Source of the DNA: Anaerolineales bacterium UBA2395
GTDB lineage: Bacteria; Chloroflexota; Anaerolineae; Anaerolineales; Villigracilaceae
Reading direction: 5' to 3'
Length of the DNA: 64,000 nt
Assembly (NCBI GenBank): GCA_002343775.1
Contig: DDSH01000028.1
Coordinates: 187,731-251,730 of the forward strand
Positions within the stretch are counted from its first letter, which is position 1; each line of letters begins with the position of its first letter. Shown piece by piece: positions 1 to 7,167 of this stretch. Under the pieces are notes generated by a model. It made no database searches. It saw only the letters and a list, made by a program, of their open reading frames with translations, and was not told the DNA's origin. A program made the translations under genes and the position numbers.

Positions 1-2316
1 TTTTTCGCCCGCCAATAAGGAAACTGTATGATTTCCTATGTTAACCGTTGTGGCAGGGTTATCAGAAATGGGAGTTTCATTTTCGTCTTCACAAAGCACA
101 ATTCCAAGGAATGGAATTAATCGAACGCTCCAATAAGAATATTCACTCTCATCAAAGAACCACTTAACTAATCTATATTGTTGCACACGTTCCATCCATC
201 CCTGTGGGCGGACTGCTTGCCTTACAGGGCGCGGGTAGCTAACATTGATAGGTTCTCCAGGTCCGATTCTTACTCCGAATAAACAACGAGCCTGACGCGC
301 GGTCATGGAAATGCTTCTGTTCGGCAAGCGCATATCATCAGTCATAGATTGAGTTGAAATGCTGTTATATTTTCCCTTTGGAACCAGATTAAAGGGTAAG
401 AAAATCCAAGACAATATCCATACAATTACGGGCTTCCATAGTCCCAAAATCAGCAACAAAACTGAAGCCATCGCCAGGCGTCTTTGCAAATCTGGAATCC
501 AATCCGGTAATACTACTAACACGCGGTCTCTTGCCTGGCGCGCGATTGTAAACCCTTCCGTTGACTCGCCATTAAGTTCAGCAGTCAAGATATAATCACC
601 TGGGTAAGGTAAACTTCCGTAAACGCCCTCAAATTCCCCAAAATTTGTTGCTGCATTTATTTGTTGATCAGAAATGTTCACTGGCGGATCATTAACAGCC
701 TGCATTTTCACTATCAGATTATCTCGCGACAATTCCTCTGGGCGATCCAAAGTGAGTTTTACCGGTATGTTTGTAGCACAGACAAAACGATAATTGAAAA
801 TTTCCGGTTTTGGATCGTCACATTCGGCTTTTTCAGGAATTGACAAGATTGCATCACCAGGCATGCGTGCAGCGGTGATTTTATAGCGAGTTAAATTTAC
901 AAGTGAGCCATCACTCTCTCTTTTTCCGCTGATTTCAATAGTGTATTCACCCTCGCCATAAAGAAGTGATTCAGGAGAAATATCTAATCTATATTTTTCC
1001 GCATCCTGGTCATAAGTAAATTCCCCAAGGTTGATTTCTTCTCTGCCAAAAATATTTTCCGTAGGAGAAATTTCTTTAAGTAATAAGGCAGTTAAAGTGA
1101 AATCGCTTCCAGATGGCTGTAAACTATCATCAATAACATCAGCATAAATCGTAGTAATGTTGTTGAGGTTAAGGAAATCCTGCCCTTTTAGCAGAATCAT
1201 CTGTGCTGTGAATAAGCTCTGAAAGTCAACAATATATCTAACCTTTTCAGACGGCGTAATCCGTAAATGCCAATCACCCAATACAGGCTGCTCCAAGGTG
1301 TAAACCTTAAAATAGCCATCAAGTTCTCCAATAGTTGGGTCTTTTTTAGATTGTATGTTTAACGCTTCGGCAGAACTACCATCAGGCAATAACAACTCAA
1401 CCACTGTTTTAATATCGGATTTTCGAACAATAACTCGGGCCTGTTGTAAATTAGGCGGAAATATAATTTTTTCATCAGAACGTGTAGGGTCATACTCAAT
1501 TCTGCCACTGGAAGCACCGATATTATCAAGTCGATTTCTGATGTCATCATAGATTACTTCTAAATCATTTGCCTGGCTAGCTTCATAATACTTAAAGCCA
1601 TCACGGTCAAACGACGTGGTATTCCAATATTGCCTCCATTTCTCAAATTCCTCGTTCTCCTCAAGGTTTTTCCCTCCTCTTAGTAAGATAACAAAAACGA
1701 GTGCTCCCTTATTAGAGAGTTTGTCAATTCTAACAAGAACTTCCTCAGATATACCTACATTATTTCCACCATTTGTATCAATAGTGGGCACACCGTCAGT
1801 CAGTAAAATCACTGCGGGAACGTTCTGATTAGTACGATTTTGAGACTCAAATAATTCAGAATAAGCATCATCAAGTGCTGCGATGATATTTGTGTTATCC
1901 TCACTCTTGGTTTGTCGAGCTACCTCAATTAACATCCTGCGCGCGCCTTCCTCCTGTAATTGTGTCAAGGGTGCCAAGATTTCACTTTCATTCCCGAACG
2001 ATATTACAGATATTGATGTTTCACGAGGGTAGATATCAGCAGCTAATGACGTAATAATAAGTTCCGCAGCCCGAATTCGAAAGTCATCCGGGTCTGTAGC
2101 AGGACCATAATACATACTGCCGCTGTTATCAATCGCAATGACAAGATCTACATTACTAATAGAGTTATCTGTTACAGAGACAAAGTTTATGGTCTCAATT
2201 TTTGGCTTTATCATGACCTGGTTAGCTACTGCAAGGCTTATCCAATACGCACCGCCAGCTGCCAATACAGCAAAGAAAAGCGATAAACCAGAAATAGTCA
2301 AAGTTCTTGTTTTCAT
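1..2316 (-). CDS. VWA-domain membrane protein (3' end cut by window edge)
   Basis: The frame is open from an ATG at 2316 down to base 1 (772 codons, no stop), so the C-terminus lies outside the window. An N-terminal membrane anchor (about residues 8-30) is followed by a von Willebrand A domain: the MIDAS motif D63-x-S65-x-S67 reads IAIDNSGSM, and a second typical strand reads ILLTDGVP near residue 166. A long, probably beta-rich stretch follows, and a second hydrophobic segment near residues 613-642 places the last part back inside the cell. VWA domains bind protein ligands through a metal ion; the partner is unknown. It starts 23 bases after the stop of the surface-protein gene and is probably cotranscribed with it. 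Base composition is much more AT-rich than the genes right of 4.6 kb. Confidence 0.85.
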   Translation of the reverse strand, partial: MKTRTLTISGLSLFFAVLAAGGAYWISLAVANQVMIKPKIETINFVSVTDNSISNVDLVIAIDNSGSMYYGPATDPDDFRIRAAELIITSLAADIYPRETSISVISFGNESEILAPLTQLQEEGARRMLIEVARQTKSEDNTNIIAALDDAYSELFESQNRTNQNVPAVILLTDGVPTIDTNGGNNVGISEEVLVRIDKLSNKGALVFVILLRGGKNLEENEEFEKWRQYWNTTSFDRDGFKYYEASQANDLEVIYDDIRNRLDNIGASSGRIEYDPTRSDEKIIFPPNLQQARVIVRKSDIKTVVELLLPDGSSAEALNIQSKKDPTIGELDGYFKVYTLEQPVLGDWHLRITPSEKVRYIVDFQSLFTAQMILLKGQDFLNLNNITTIYADVIDDSLQPSGSDFTLTALLLKEISPTENIFGREEINLGEFTYDQDAEKYRLDISPESLLYGEGEYTIEISGKRESDGSLVNLTRYKITAARMPGDAILSIPEKAECDDPKPEIFNYRFVCATNIPVKLTLDRPEELSRDNLIVKMQAVNDPPVNISDQQINAATNFGEFEGVYGSLPYPGDYILTAELNGESTEGFTIARQARDRVLVVLPDWIPDLQRRLAMASVLLLILGLWKPVIVWILSWIFLPFNLVPKGKYNSISTQSMTDDMRLPNRSISMTARQARCLFGVRIGPGEPINVSYPRPVRQAVRPQGWMERVQQYRLVKWFFDESEYSYWSVRLIPFLGIVLCEDENETPISDNPATTVNIGNHTVSLLAGEK

Positions 2317-2339
2317 TAATGGACCAACATCCTTTTCTG

Positions 2340-3314
2340 CTACTTAGGTGAGGCTCCACCGCCACTATTTTTTTTAGGAATCTTAACCTTTTGCTGATAC
2401 CCACTTCCAAAACCACCCGAAATCCGCGGTCTCGAGCGTGGGCGACTTAAGAATAACCACAGCAATCCTAATAAAAGTAATATCGGCAATAAACAACATA
2501 GCCAAATGATTCCCCATTGTTCTAACCAGTGTAACAATGGAGCCCAAAAAGGCGGGTCAACGTAAACTGCTTGTTGAGGATCTCCCTGAAGATCAGGAAG
2601 TGCCATGTTAGAAGGAGAGCCTATGCGCAAGCCATCCAGCAATCCATAAATAGCATGTGCCCCATAATTACAATCACGTACCTCAAAACGAATAGTCAGT
2701 ACATGCCCTTCTAAACCAGACAAAGGAATACTTTCCAGTTTCCAAGGGCGAAAAACCCAACGATCGCCGGCCAATGTGTAATATGGCTGATTCCATATTG
2801 GATTGGTGGAACCAGCACCTAAATACCAATCTTTGCTAGTCTGGCTGGTATACAGATATTCTGTATCCAAAAGTAATTTATTCGTATTCGAGTCACTCAC
2901 TAGCACTCGAAATCTAGGTTTATCTGTGTCAGGGTGATCAGGAGGATCATTGGCTACAACAGCATAAGCAAACTCCAAAACCGTGCCCGATGCTATGGAC
3001 TGTGGCAATTGTATAGTCTGCTCTAGGTAACTATCTTGATTTTCATCATTGCTCATCCACGGAACATCATCACCAACCATTGCAGAATATTGCCCCTCTG
3101 CAACTTTTAGGAGATGATTATTTGTAGAAGCATCTGTACCAACAGACACTACTGTAACCTGTCCGTCATGCGACCAACCGTCCAAATTACCTAACTCAAA
3201 ATCACCGTTTTTAAAGTCTGTAGAAGTTTGAAAAAATAAAAATCCTGAGTTAGCAATAACAACTAAGACTGCAAACAATATCACTTTACTTTTTCTGAAG
3301 GATGTTTTTGTCAT
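2340..3314 (-). CDS. Surface protein with galactose-binding-like domain and C-terminal membrane anchor
   Basis: 324 residues. A hydrophobic N-terminal segment (about 11-28) works as signal or anchor. The extracellular part starts with NGDFELGNLDGW, the usual opening of a galactose-binding-like (discoidin/CBM-type) jelly-roll domain, and continues to about residue 235. A second membrane segment (about 262-285) is followed by a short Arg/Lys/Gly-rich cytoplasmic tail. The protein is likely displayed on the cell surface and may bind a glycan or protein. It lies immediately upstream of the VWA gene on the same strand, suggesting one functional unit. No clear ribosome binding site is visible. The fold is inferred from sequence pattern only. 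Confidence 0.7.
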   Translation of the reverse strand: MTKTSFRKSKVILFAVLVVIANSGFLFFQTSTDFKNGDFELGNLDGWSHDGQVTVVSVGTDASTNNHLLKVAEGQYSAMVGDDVPWMSNDENQDSYLEQTIQLPQSIASGTVLEFAYAVVANDPPDHPDTDKPRFRVLVSDSNTNKLLLDTEYLYTSQTSKDWYLGAGSTNPIWNQPYYTLAGDRWVFRPWKLESIPLSGLEGHVLTIRFEVRDCNYGAHAIYGLLDGLRIGSPSNMALPDLQGDPQQAVYVDPPFWAPLLHWLEQWGIIWLCCLLPILLLLGLLWLFLSRPRSRPRISGGFGSGYQQKVKIPKKNSGGGASPK

Positions 3315-3363
3315 AATTAAGCCATATATTCTCTGAATTTTGATTTATTTAGCCTTTATGGCA

Positions 3364-3582
3364 CTATTCATTTTTTAGCATTTCTTTTATATCGCCCACT
3401 TTAAATCTCCATACTTTACCAACTTTGATTGCAGGTATTTTTTTTGCCCTCGCCATCATACGCACTGTTTCTTGTTCTAATCGCAGATAATTTGCTACAT
3501 CTTGCACGGTCCATAAAGGTTCTGCAAGTGCATTTTTTGTTTGATCTTGATTATTATTTGAATTTGCAGTTTGTAGTTTCAT
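3364..3582 (-). CDS. Excisionase-like helix-turn-helix protein
   Basis: 72 residues. The C-terminal 50 residues match the excisionase/MerR-type winged helix: LWTVQDVANYLRLEQETV forms the helix-turn-helix, followed by KKIPAIKVGKVWRF and a short helix. Such proteins bend DNA at attachment sites or act as small regulators. The ATG at 3582 is preceded by GGGAG at good spacing. It sits about 0.9 kb inside the candidate attachment site at 4512-4553 and next to a 54-bp palindrome (3646-3699), which fits a role in excision or control of the mobile region, but no integrase is in the window. A plain transcriptional regulator is the alternative. Confidence 0.8.
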   Translation of the reverse strand: MKLQTANSNNNQDQTKNALAEPLWTVQDVANYLRLEQETVRMMARAKKIPAIKVGKVWRFKVGDIKEMLKNE

Positions 3583-3645
3583 TTTTGTTCTCCCAGTCTT
3601 ACTGGTTGCACATACTATGAAAGCACTATAAATAATATCCCTTTA

Positions 3646-3699
3646 ATAAAAGCAAACACGGACATAACGCACGTGCGTTATGTCCGTGTTTGCTTTTAT
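3646..3699. repeat. 54-bp perfect palindrome without spacer
   Basis: Bases 3646-3672 are the exact reverse complement of 3673-3699, with the centre at GCAC|GTGC and no loop. Pairing stops at 3645/3700. It lies 64 bases upstream of the HTH gene start. There is no T-run, so it is not an ordinary terminator. It may be a multimer resolution or recombinase site, an operator, or an assembly fold-back. Confidence 0.9.
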
Positions 3700-4511
3700 C
3701 ACAGAATTACCCGCTTTTCTGGTAGTTGGCATTTTTATCCTATTTCTGATTTATTCAGCCATATTATTCAAACATCCATTTGAAATTATAAAATTGTTAT
3801 TTCGCGTAAAATTAATACTTTTTGCCACCACTATTAAGAACTTACTCCCTATTTTTACATAAGTATATGTTATTGTATTACTCCTCAGTTGTCAACATCT
3901 GTTTTTACATTTTTATACATATTTTTGCATGTTTACACAATAATAATCAGAAGTAATCCTTAAATTCCGTGAAACTACTTTTATCTACCAATATCCATTG
4001 AAATAAGCATTGTCTGGTATCACAATTAGTAGGACAAAAAGGACGAATAGTTAAGGCGTGGTTTTACCCGCTAGTTTTAGGATAATGCCATAGCAGATTG
4101 ATTTACCACAAGGGGCTTTGCGCAAGAGTTTTACAATCTGCCCAGGCTTTCTGAGTTTTGACTTTTTTGAGGTATTCCATCCTTAGCCACATTTTCCAGA
4201 GAAGTTATATCTGTAGTCTTGTTGATTGACAAGAATAACCCATTAAGGCGTTATCTGGATAAATTTGGTGACTTTGGCGAATTTTGAAGTATTCTATCTA
4301 CTGGATGCCGGCTTTGCTATGCAAGAACAGTCCAAAACCATTGACTAGATTTCTTACTTGCTTTACCATTTAAACACCTGCATTTTCATGTGCAGGGGAT
4401 TATCAAAGTGATAATCATCCAAAAACACCGCCATATATAGGCAAGAGCGCCATAAAACATCGTGTTTCTCACATATATACGGTCAAAAATTTTTGTCCAT
4501 TGTGAGGCTAA

Positions 4512-4553
4512 CTCATAAGCCCTTTGTCGGGAGTTCAATTCTCCCCCTCGGCA
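4512..4553 (+). other. Displaced tRNA 3' half (anticodon CAT): candidate attR site
   Basis: The 42 bases divide exactly as the 3' half of a tRNA: 7-nt anticodon loop CTCATAA, 3' anticodon stem GCCCT, 5-nt variable loop TTGTC, T arm GGGAG-TTCAATT-CTCCC, acceptor strand CCTCGGC, discriminator A. The bases before it (GGCTAA) cannot pair to make the 5' anticodon stem, so this is not a full tRNA. Truncation at the anticodon loop is typical for tyrosine-recombinase attachment sites in tRNA genes. On this orientation the reconstituted tRNA-Met-like gene should lie left of the window, with the AT-rich island between. No encoded CCA follows. Confidence 0.7.
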
Positions 4554-4568
4554 CACCGTTTCATCGTG

Positions 4569-4615
4569 AAACACTCTTGGTGGTCTCTACACAAAGGAGA
4601 TTACCAAGAGTGTTT
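4569..4615 (-). terminator. Stem-loop downstream of the FtsK-like gene
   Basis: A 13-bp perfect stem (4569-4581 with 4603-4615) with a partly paired inner region. It lies 20 bases after the stop of the minus-strand ATPase gene. The T-run on the minus side is short, so termination is likely but not certain. Confidence 0.55.
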
Positions 4616-4634
4616 TAAAGGGGAGTATTACACT

Positions 4635-5399
4635 TCAGGCAAAATTTACCAAATCTGAACTGCCCAAAATCGAAAACGGACACCAAACTGAATCTTCCCT
4701 CATTGCAAACTCGAAATCAAAAACCGAATCCCCACATCCTGGCATGGAAAACAAATGTCTGCCAAAGCAACTTCCCCAAGAAGCAAGCTTGCTAAAGTTT
4801 TCGGCATCGGTTGCGACTATGGGCCAAATGTTTTGATACGGACCAAAGGTTAGCAAATCTTGCAGGAGGCTGTATCTCTTTTTGCCCCAGAGATCAACCA
4901 TGCGTAATCCGTCAATAAACAGCAATAACGTCTGGCCTGCATTTGAACAACTCGTCCAAACGTCCAATGCATCGACAATATCCGTGAGAATTCCATGATT
5001 AGACGAGAACAATCCGGCGCAATGCGGCAAATTTTTCCATCCCTGCCATTCCGAATAATGAGCAGAGGTTACGACAGCAAATTGAACATCTTGAGGATCA
5101 AAAACATACGTGATACCCGATGCAACCGCTTTCAATAGCGCTGTTTTCCCTGAAGATCGATCTCCGCAGAGCAAAATCGAACCCAGATTCGGAGTTTTTA
5201 TATCCAACAGTACTGGGCGACCGTCTCTAATTGAAACTCCAAAGTATACAGTCCCGACAGGTAGAGGCGAAACTTGTACTATTTGTTGTCTTATTAGGGA
5301 AATCAAGCAATTTGCATCTTCACCAAAGGAGGGTATGTCAGACCTCCAAATTTGCATCGGCGAAGACATCTTCACGGGGTTGAAAGCGATATTTCTCAT
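4635..5399 (-). CDS. Small FtsK/HerA-like P-loop ATPase
   Basis: 254 residues. Walker A is GDRSSGKT (79-86), and a hydrophobic strand ending in D163 (LLLFIDG) is Walker B. The motif HCAGLFSS and overall order resemble the C-terminal ATPase core of FtsK/SpoIIIE or EssC-type proteins, but the DNA-translocase gamma domain and membrane part are missing. The start is supported by GGGTGAG just upstream. It follows the SPFH gene by 35 bases on the same strand, so the two are probably cotranscribed and may work together at the membrane. No substrate can be read from the sequence. It is the first gene with chromosome-like composition after the AT-rich island. Confidence 0.65.
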   Translation of the reverse strand: MRNIAFNPVKMSSPMQIWRSDIPSFGEDANCLISLIRQQIVQVSPLPVGTVYFGVSIRDGRPVLLDIKTPNLGSILLCGDRSSGKTALLKAVASGITYVFDPQDVQFAVVTSAHYSEWQGWKNLPHCAGLFSSNHGILTDIVDALDVWTSCSNAGQTLLLFIDGLRMVDLWGKKRYSLLQDLLTFGPYQNIWPIVATDAENFSKLASWGSCFGRHLFSMPGCGDSVFDFEFAMREDSVWCPFSILGSSDLVNFA

Positions 5400-5434
5400 T
5401 TACTCACCCTTTCTCTTGCATGCTCGATGATACC

Positions 5435-6385
5435 CTATCCTGCGAGTGGATACTTCCTGTTTTTCGATTTGATCTGACGGGAATAGCCGTCCACATCCTC
5501 CCGGATTACCCTTCCGTCGCTTTGACCGGTTCTTGACGAATGCCTCTCAGGCGCTTCCATCATAATATCAGGAAGATTTTCCACTTCGACAATTTTGGAG
5601 GCGAGCTCGAGCAGGAAAACGGTACGCGCATCGACATGCTCGATCTGATTTAAGGCTGCCAAAACAGGTCGCAGCCGTCCCAGAGCCGCTTCGCCAAGCG
5701 GTGTTGCTGCCCGTGAAGCCTGAACCGCTTCAAAGTAAGCGCTATTTGGCTGGAAGTTTATCGGCATGACACCATGCGTCTCGTTAATAATGATGCCAAA
5801 GCCCTTCATTCGGTTTGCAATCTCATGACTCAACCGTTGTTTGATTTCGCGGCTCTTTCGCAAATTTGCCATTTCAGGATAGGTGCTATCCAAAAATATC
5901 TGATTGCGGATGACATCTTCAGCACTGGTTTTGACCATTTCTGTCCATTCCACTCCTTCAAATTTCATCACCTGTACGAAGTTTTCCGGGTTGACAAGCC
6001 GCAGATCAACCTTGAAGAAAATCTTCAACCATACATCTACTGCGAGTCCATCCAAGAGTTCCACTCTCCTTAGTTGCAACTCGGCAGTTCGCATGTAGAG
6101 ACTCACCTCACGATGGATTCTATCGATCAATGGCAGAAGAACAACCCACTGATCCGGGGTTACGAGGCGATGAAAACGTCCAAACCTATACACAACGCCC
6201 ATGTGATTCTCCGGGGGGCGATAACAGTATCTTCTTACAAGGCGGATTGTTATAACAGTCAACACGAGAAGACATGGAAACAGACAGATCCAACTCGCCG
6301 CCCCAATAAGATCGGAAGAGATTTTTGCAATAACCAGCGAGATGACGAACCCGGCAGATGCTGTCGATGCGATAACCCTTGGCAT
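5435..6385 (-). CDS. SPFH/Band 7 (stomatin-like) membrane protein
   Basis: 316 residues. Two N-terminal hydrophobic stretches (about 8-50) anchor it; the SPFH domain follows from about residue 58 (ENHMGVVYRFGRFHRLVTPD), with the amphipathic C-terminal helix region to about 255 and a polar tail. Family members form ring-like scaffolds that organise membrane microdomains or control membrane proteases. An AAGGAGG ribosome binding site precedes the ATG at 6385. It heads a two-gene unit with the FtsK-like ATPase. There is no NfeD-type partner next to it, which is the more common association. Confidence 0.85.
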   Translation of the reverse strand: MPRVIASTASAGFVISLVIAKISSDLIGAASWICLFPCLLVLTVITIRLVRRYCYRPPENHMGVVYRFGRFHRLVTPDQWVVLLPLIDRIHREVSLYMRTAELQLRRVELLDGLAVDVWLKIFFKVDLRLVNPENFVQVMKFEGVEWTEMVKTSAEDVIRNQIFLDSTYPEMANLRKSREIKQRLSHEIANRMKGFGIIINETHGVMPINFQPNSAYFEAVQASRAATPLGEAALGRLRPVLAALNQIEHVDARTVFLLELASKIVEVENLPDIMMEAPERHSSRTGQSDGRVIREDVDGYSRQIKSKNRKYPLAG

Positions 6386-6486
6386 GGCATACCTCCTTTT
6401 GAAAATCCTAGCCGTTAGGTTTTACGAGCAAAAATATCTTTGTCACCTTTTTATCATTTTTGCGGATTCGTCGGTTAAAAAAAGGA

Positions 6487-6519
6487 AAAACAAAAGGCCT
6501 AATTCGGGCCTTTTGTTTT
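6487..6519. terminator. Bidirectional rho-independent terminator
   Basis: 13-bp stem (6487-6499 with 6507-6519), 7-nt loop, with A-rich and T-rich flanks on both sides. It lies 17 bases after the stop of the response-regulator gene and upstream of the SPFH operon, insulating the two. Confidence 0.85.
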
Positions 6520-6536
6520 CGACTTTTGGCAGATTT

Positions 6537-7157
6537 TTATATATCGCGGTCCGGGTGTAGGTACCCGGATTTGTATGCCAAATGGACCAGATTCGCAACG
6601 CTCTTTGCCCCAAAGATATCAAACAAGGCATTTTTGATGTTCCGAATCGGCTTGCGAGAATCGTTCCCAAATTCTCGGGCAATTTCGTCTTCCGTGTATC
6701 CTTCACAGATCAATCGCAACACCCGATCCTGGGTCTCCGATAATGTGGGTGGCGCGAACGGACGGTAGTATTCAGGTTTGGGGCTTAACGCTTCACGAAT
6801 GAACTTCTTGGCAGCCTCAGGGCTTTCAATCAATGCCTTGTTTGCCACATAATCACAGCCTGCTCTCTTCAAACCGTCTATTAAGTCGGGATGATAGGTC
6901 AATCCCAATACCCGCACCTCGGGCAATAGCTTACGGATGTTTTTTACGAAATTGGCACCTGCCGATTTTTCCTGCCCCATTTTCCCATCCGCAATAATGA
7001 AATCAGGTTTTATCTTTTCACAAATCGAAAAAGCTTCCATGATCGTCGTGGCAACCCCCACCAGTTGGATCTGGGGAAGGTCGCTTATGATCTTCTCCAG
7101 CGCCTGGCGGTCGATATAAGTATCTTCAACGATAACGGTTCTGTATAGTTTATTCAT
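6537..7157 (-). CDS. LuxR/NarL-type response regulator
   Basis: 206 residues from the ATG at 7157, chosen because AGGATG lies at proper spacing and the family starts here; an open frame extends further upstream but overlaps the kinase gene. The receiver domain has E11/D12, phospho-acceptor D57, T87 and K107. The C-terminal part (about 140-200) has the shape of a GerE/LuxR helix-turn-helix (LSETQDRVLRLICEGYTEDE) though the recognition helix is divergent. It starts 10 bases after the histidine kinase gene and is its likely phosphorylation partner. A strong terminator follows. Confidence 0.9.
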   Translation of the reverse strand: MNKLYRTVIVEDTYIDRQALEKIISDLPQIQLVGVATTIMEAFSICEKIKPDFIIADGKMGQEKSAGANFVKNIRKLLPEVRVLGLTYHPDLIDGLKRAGCDYVANKALIESPEAAKKFIREALSPKPEYYRPFAPPTLSETQDRVLRLICEGYTEDEIAREFGNDSRKPIRNIKNALFDIFGAKSVANLVHLAYKSGYLHPDRDI

Positions 7158-7167
7158 AATCATCCTG

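Larger units (their letters stand above)
3583..4634. other. AT-rich gene-free stretch at the right end of the putative mobile element
   Basis: About 1 kb with no convincing gene. It contains the 54-bp palindrome, a 60-codon hydrophobic frame at 3680-3862 (starts inside the palindrome, no ribosome binding site; not called), a small hairpin around 4372-4391 (CCTGCA/TGCAGG), the tRNA 3' half at 4512-4553 and the terminator hairpin at 4569-4615. I could not recognise a decayed integrase or transposase in 3900-4500 on either strand. Confidence 0.6.

Noticed and set aside
3646..3699. Integron attC site
   Set aside because: The arms lack the RYYYAAC/GTTRRRY core pattern and the imperfect pairing with extrahelical bases typical of attC.
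3680..3862. 60-codon hydrophobic frame on the plus strand
   Set aside because: Starts within the palindrome, no ribosome binding site, and AT-rich DNA readily gives Phe/Ile/Leu-rich frames.
4506..4556. Functional tRNA gene
   Set aside because: The acceptor 5' strand, D arm and 5' anticodon stem are missing.
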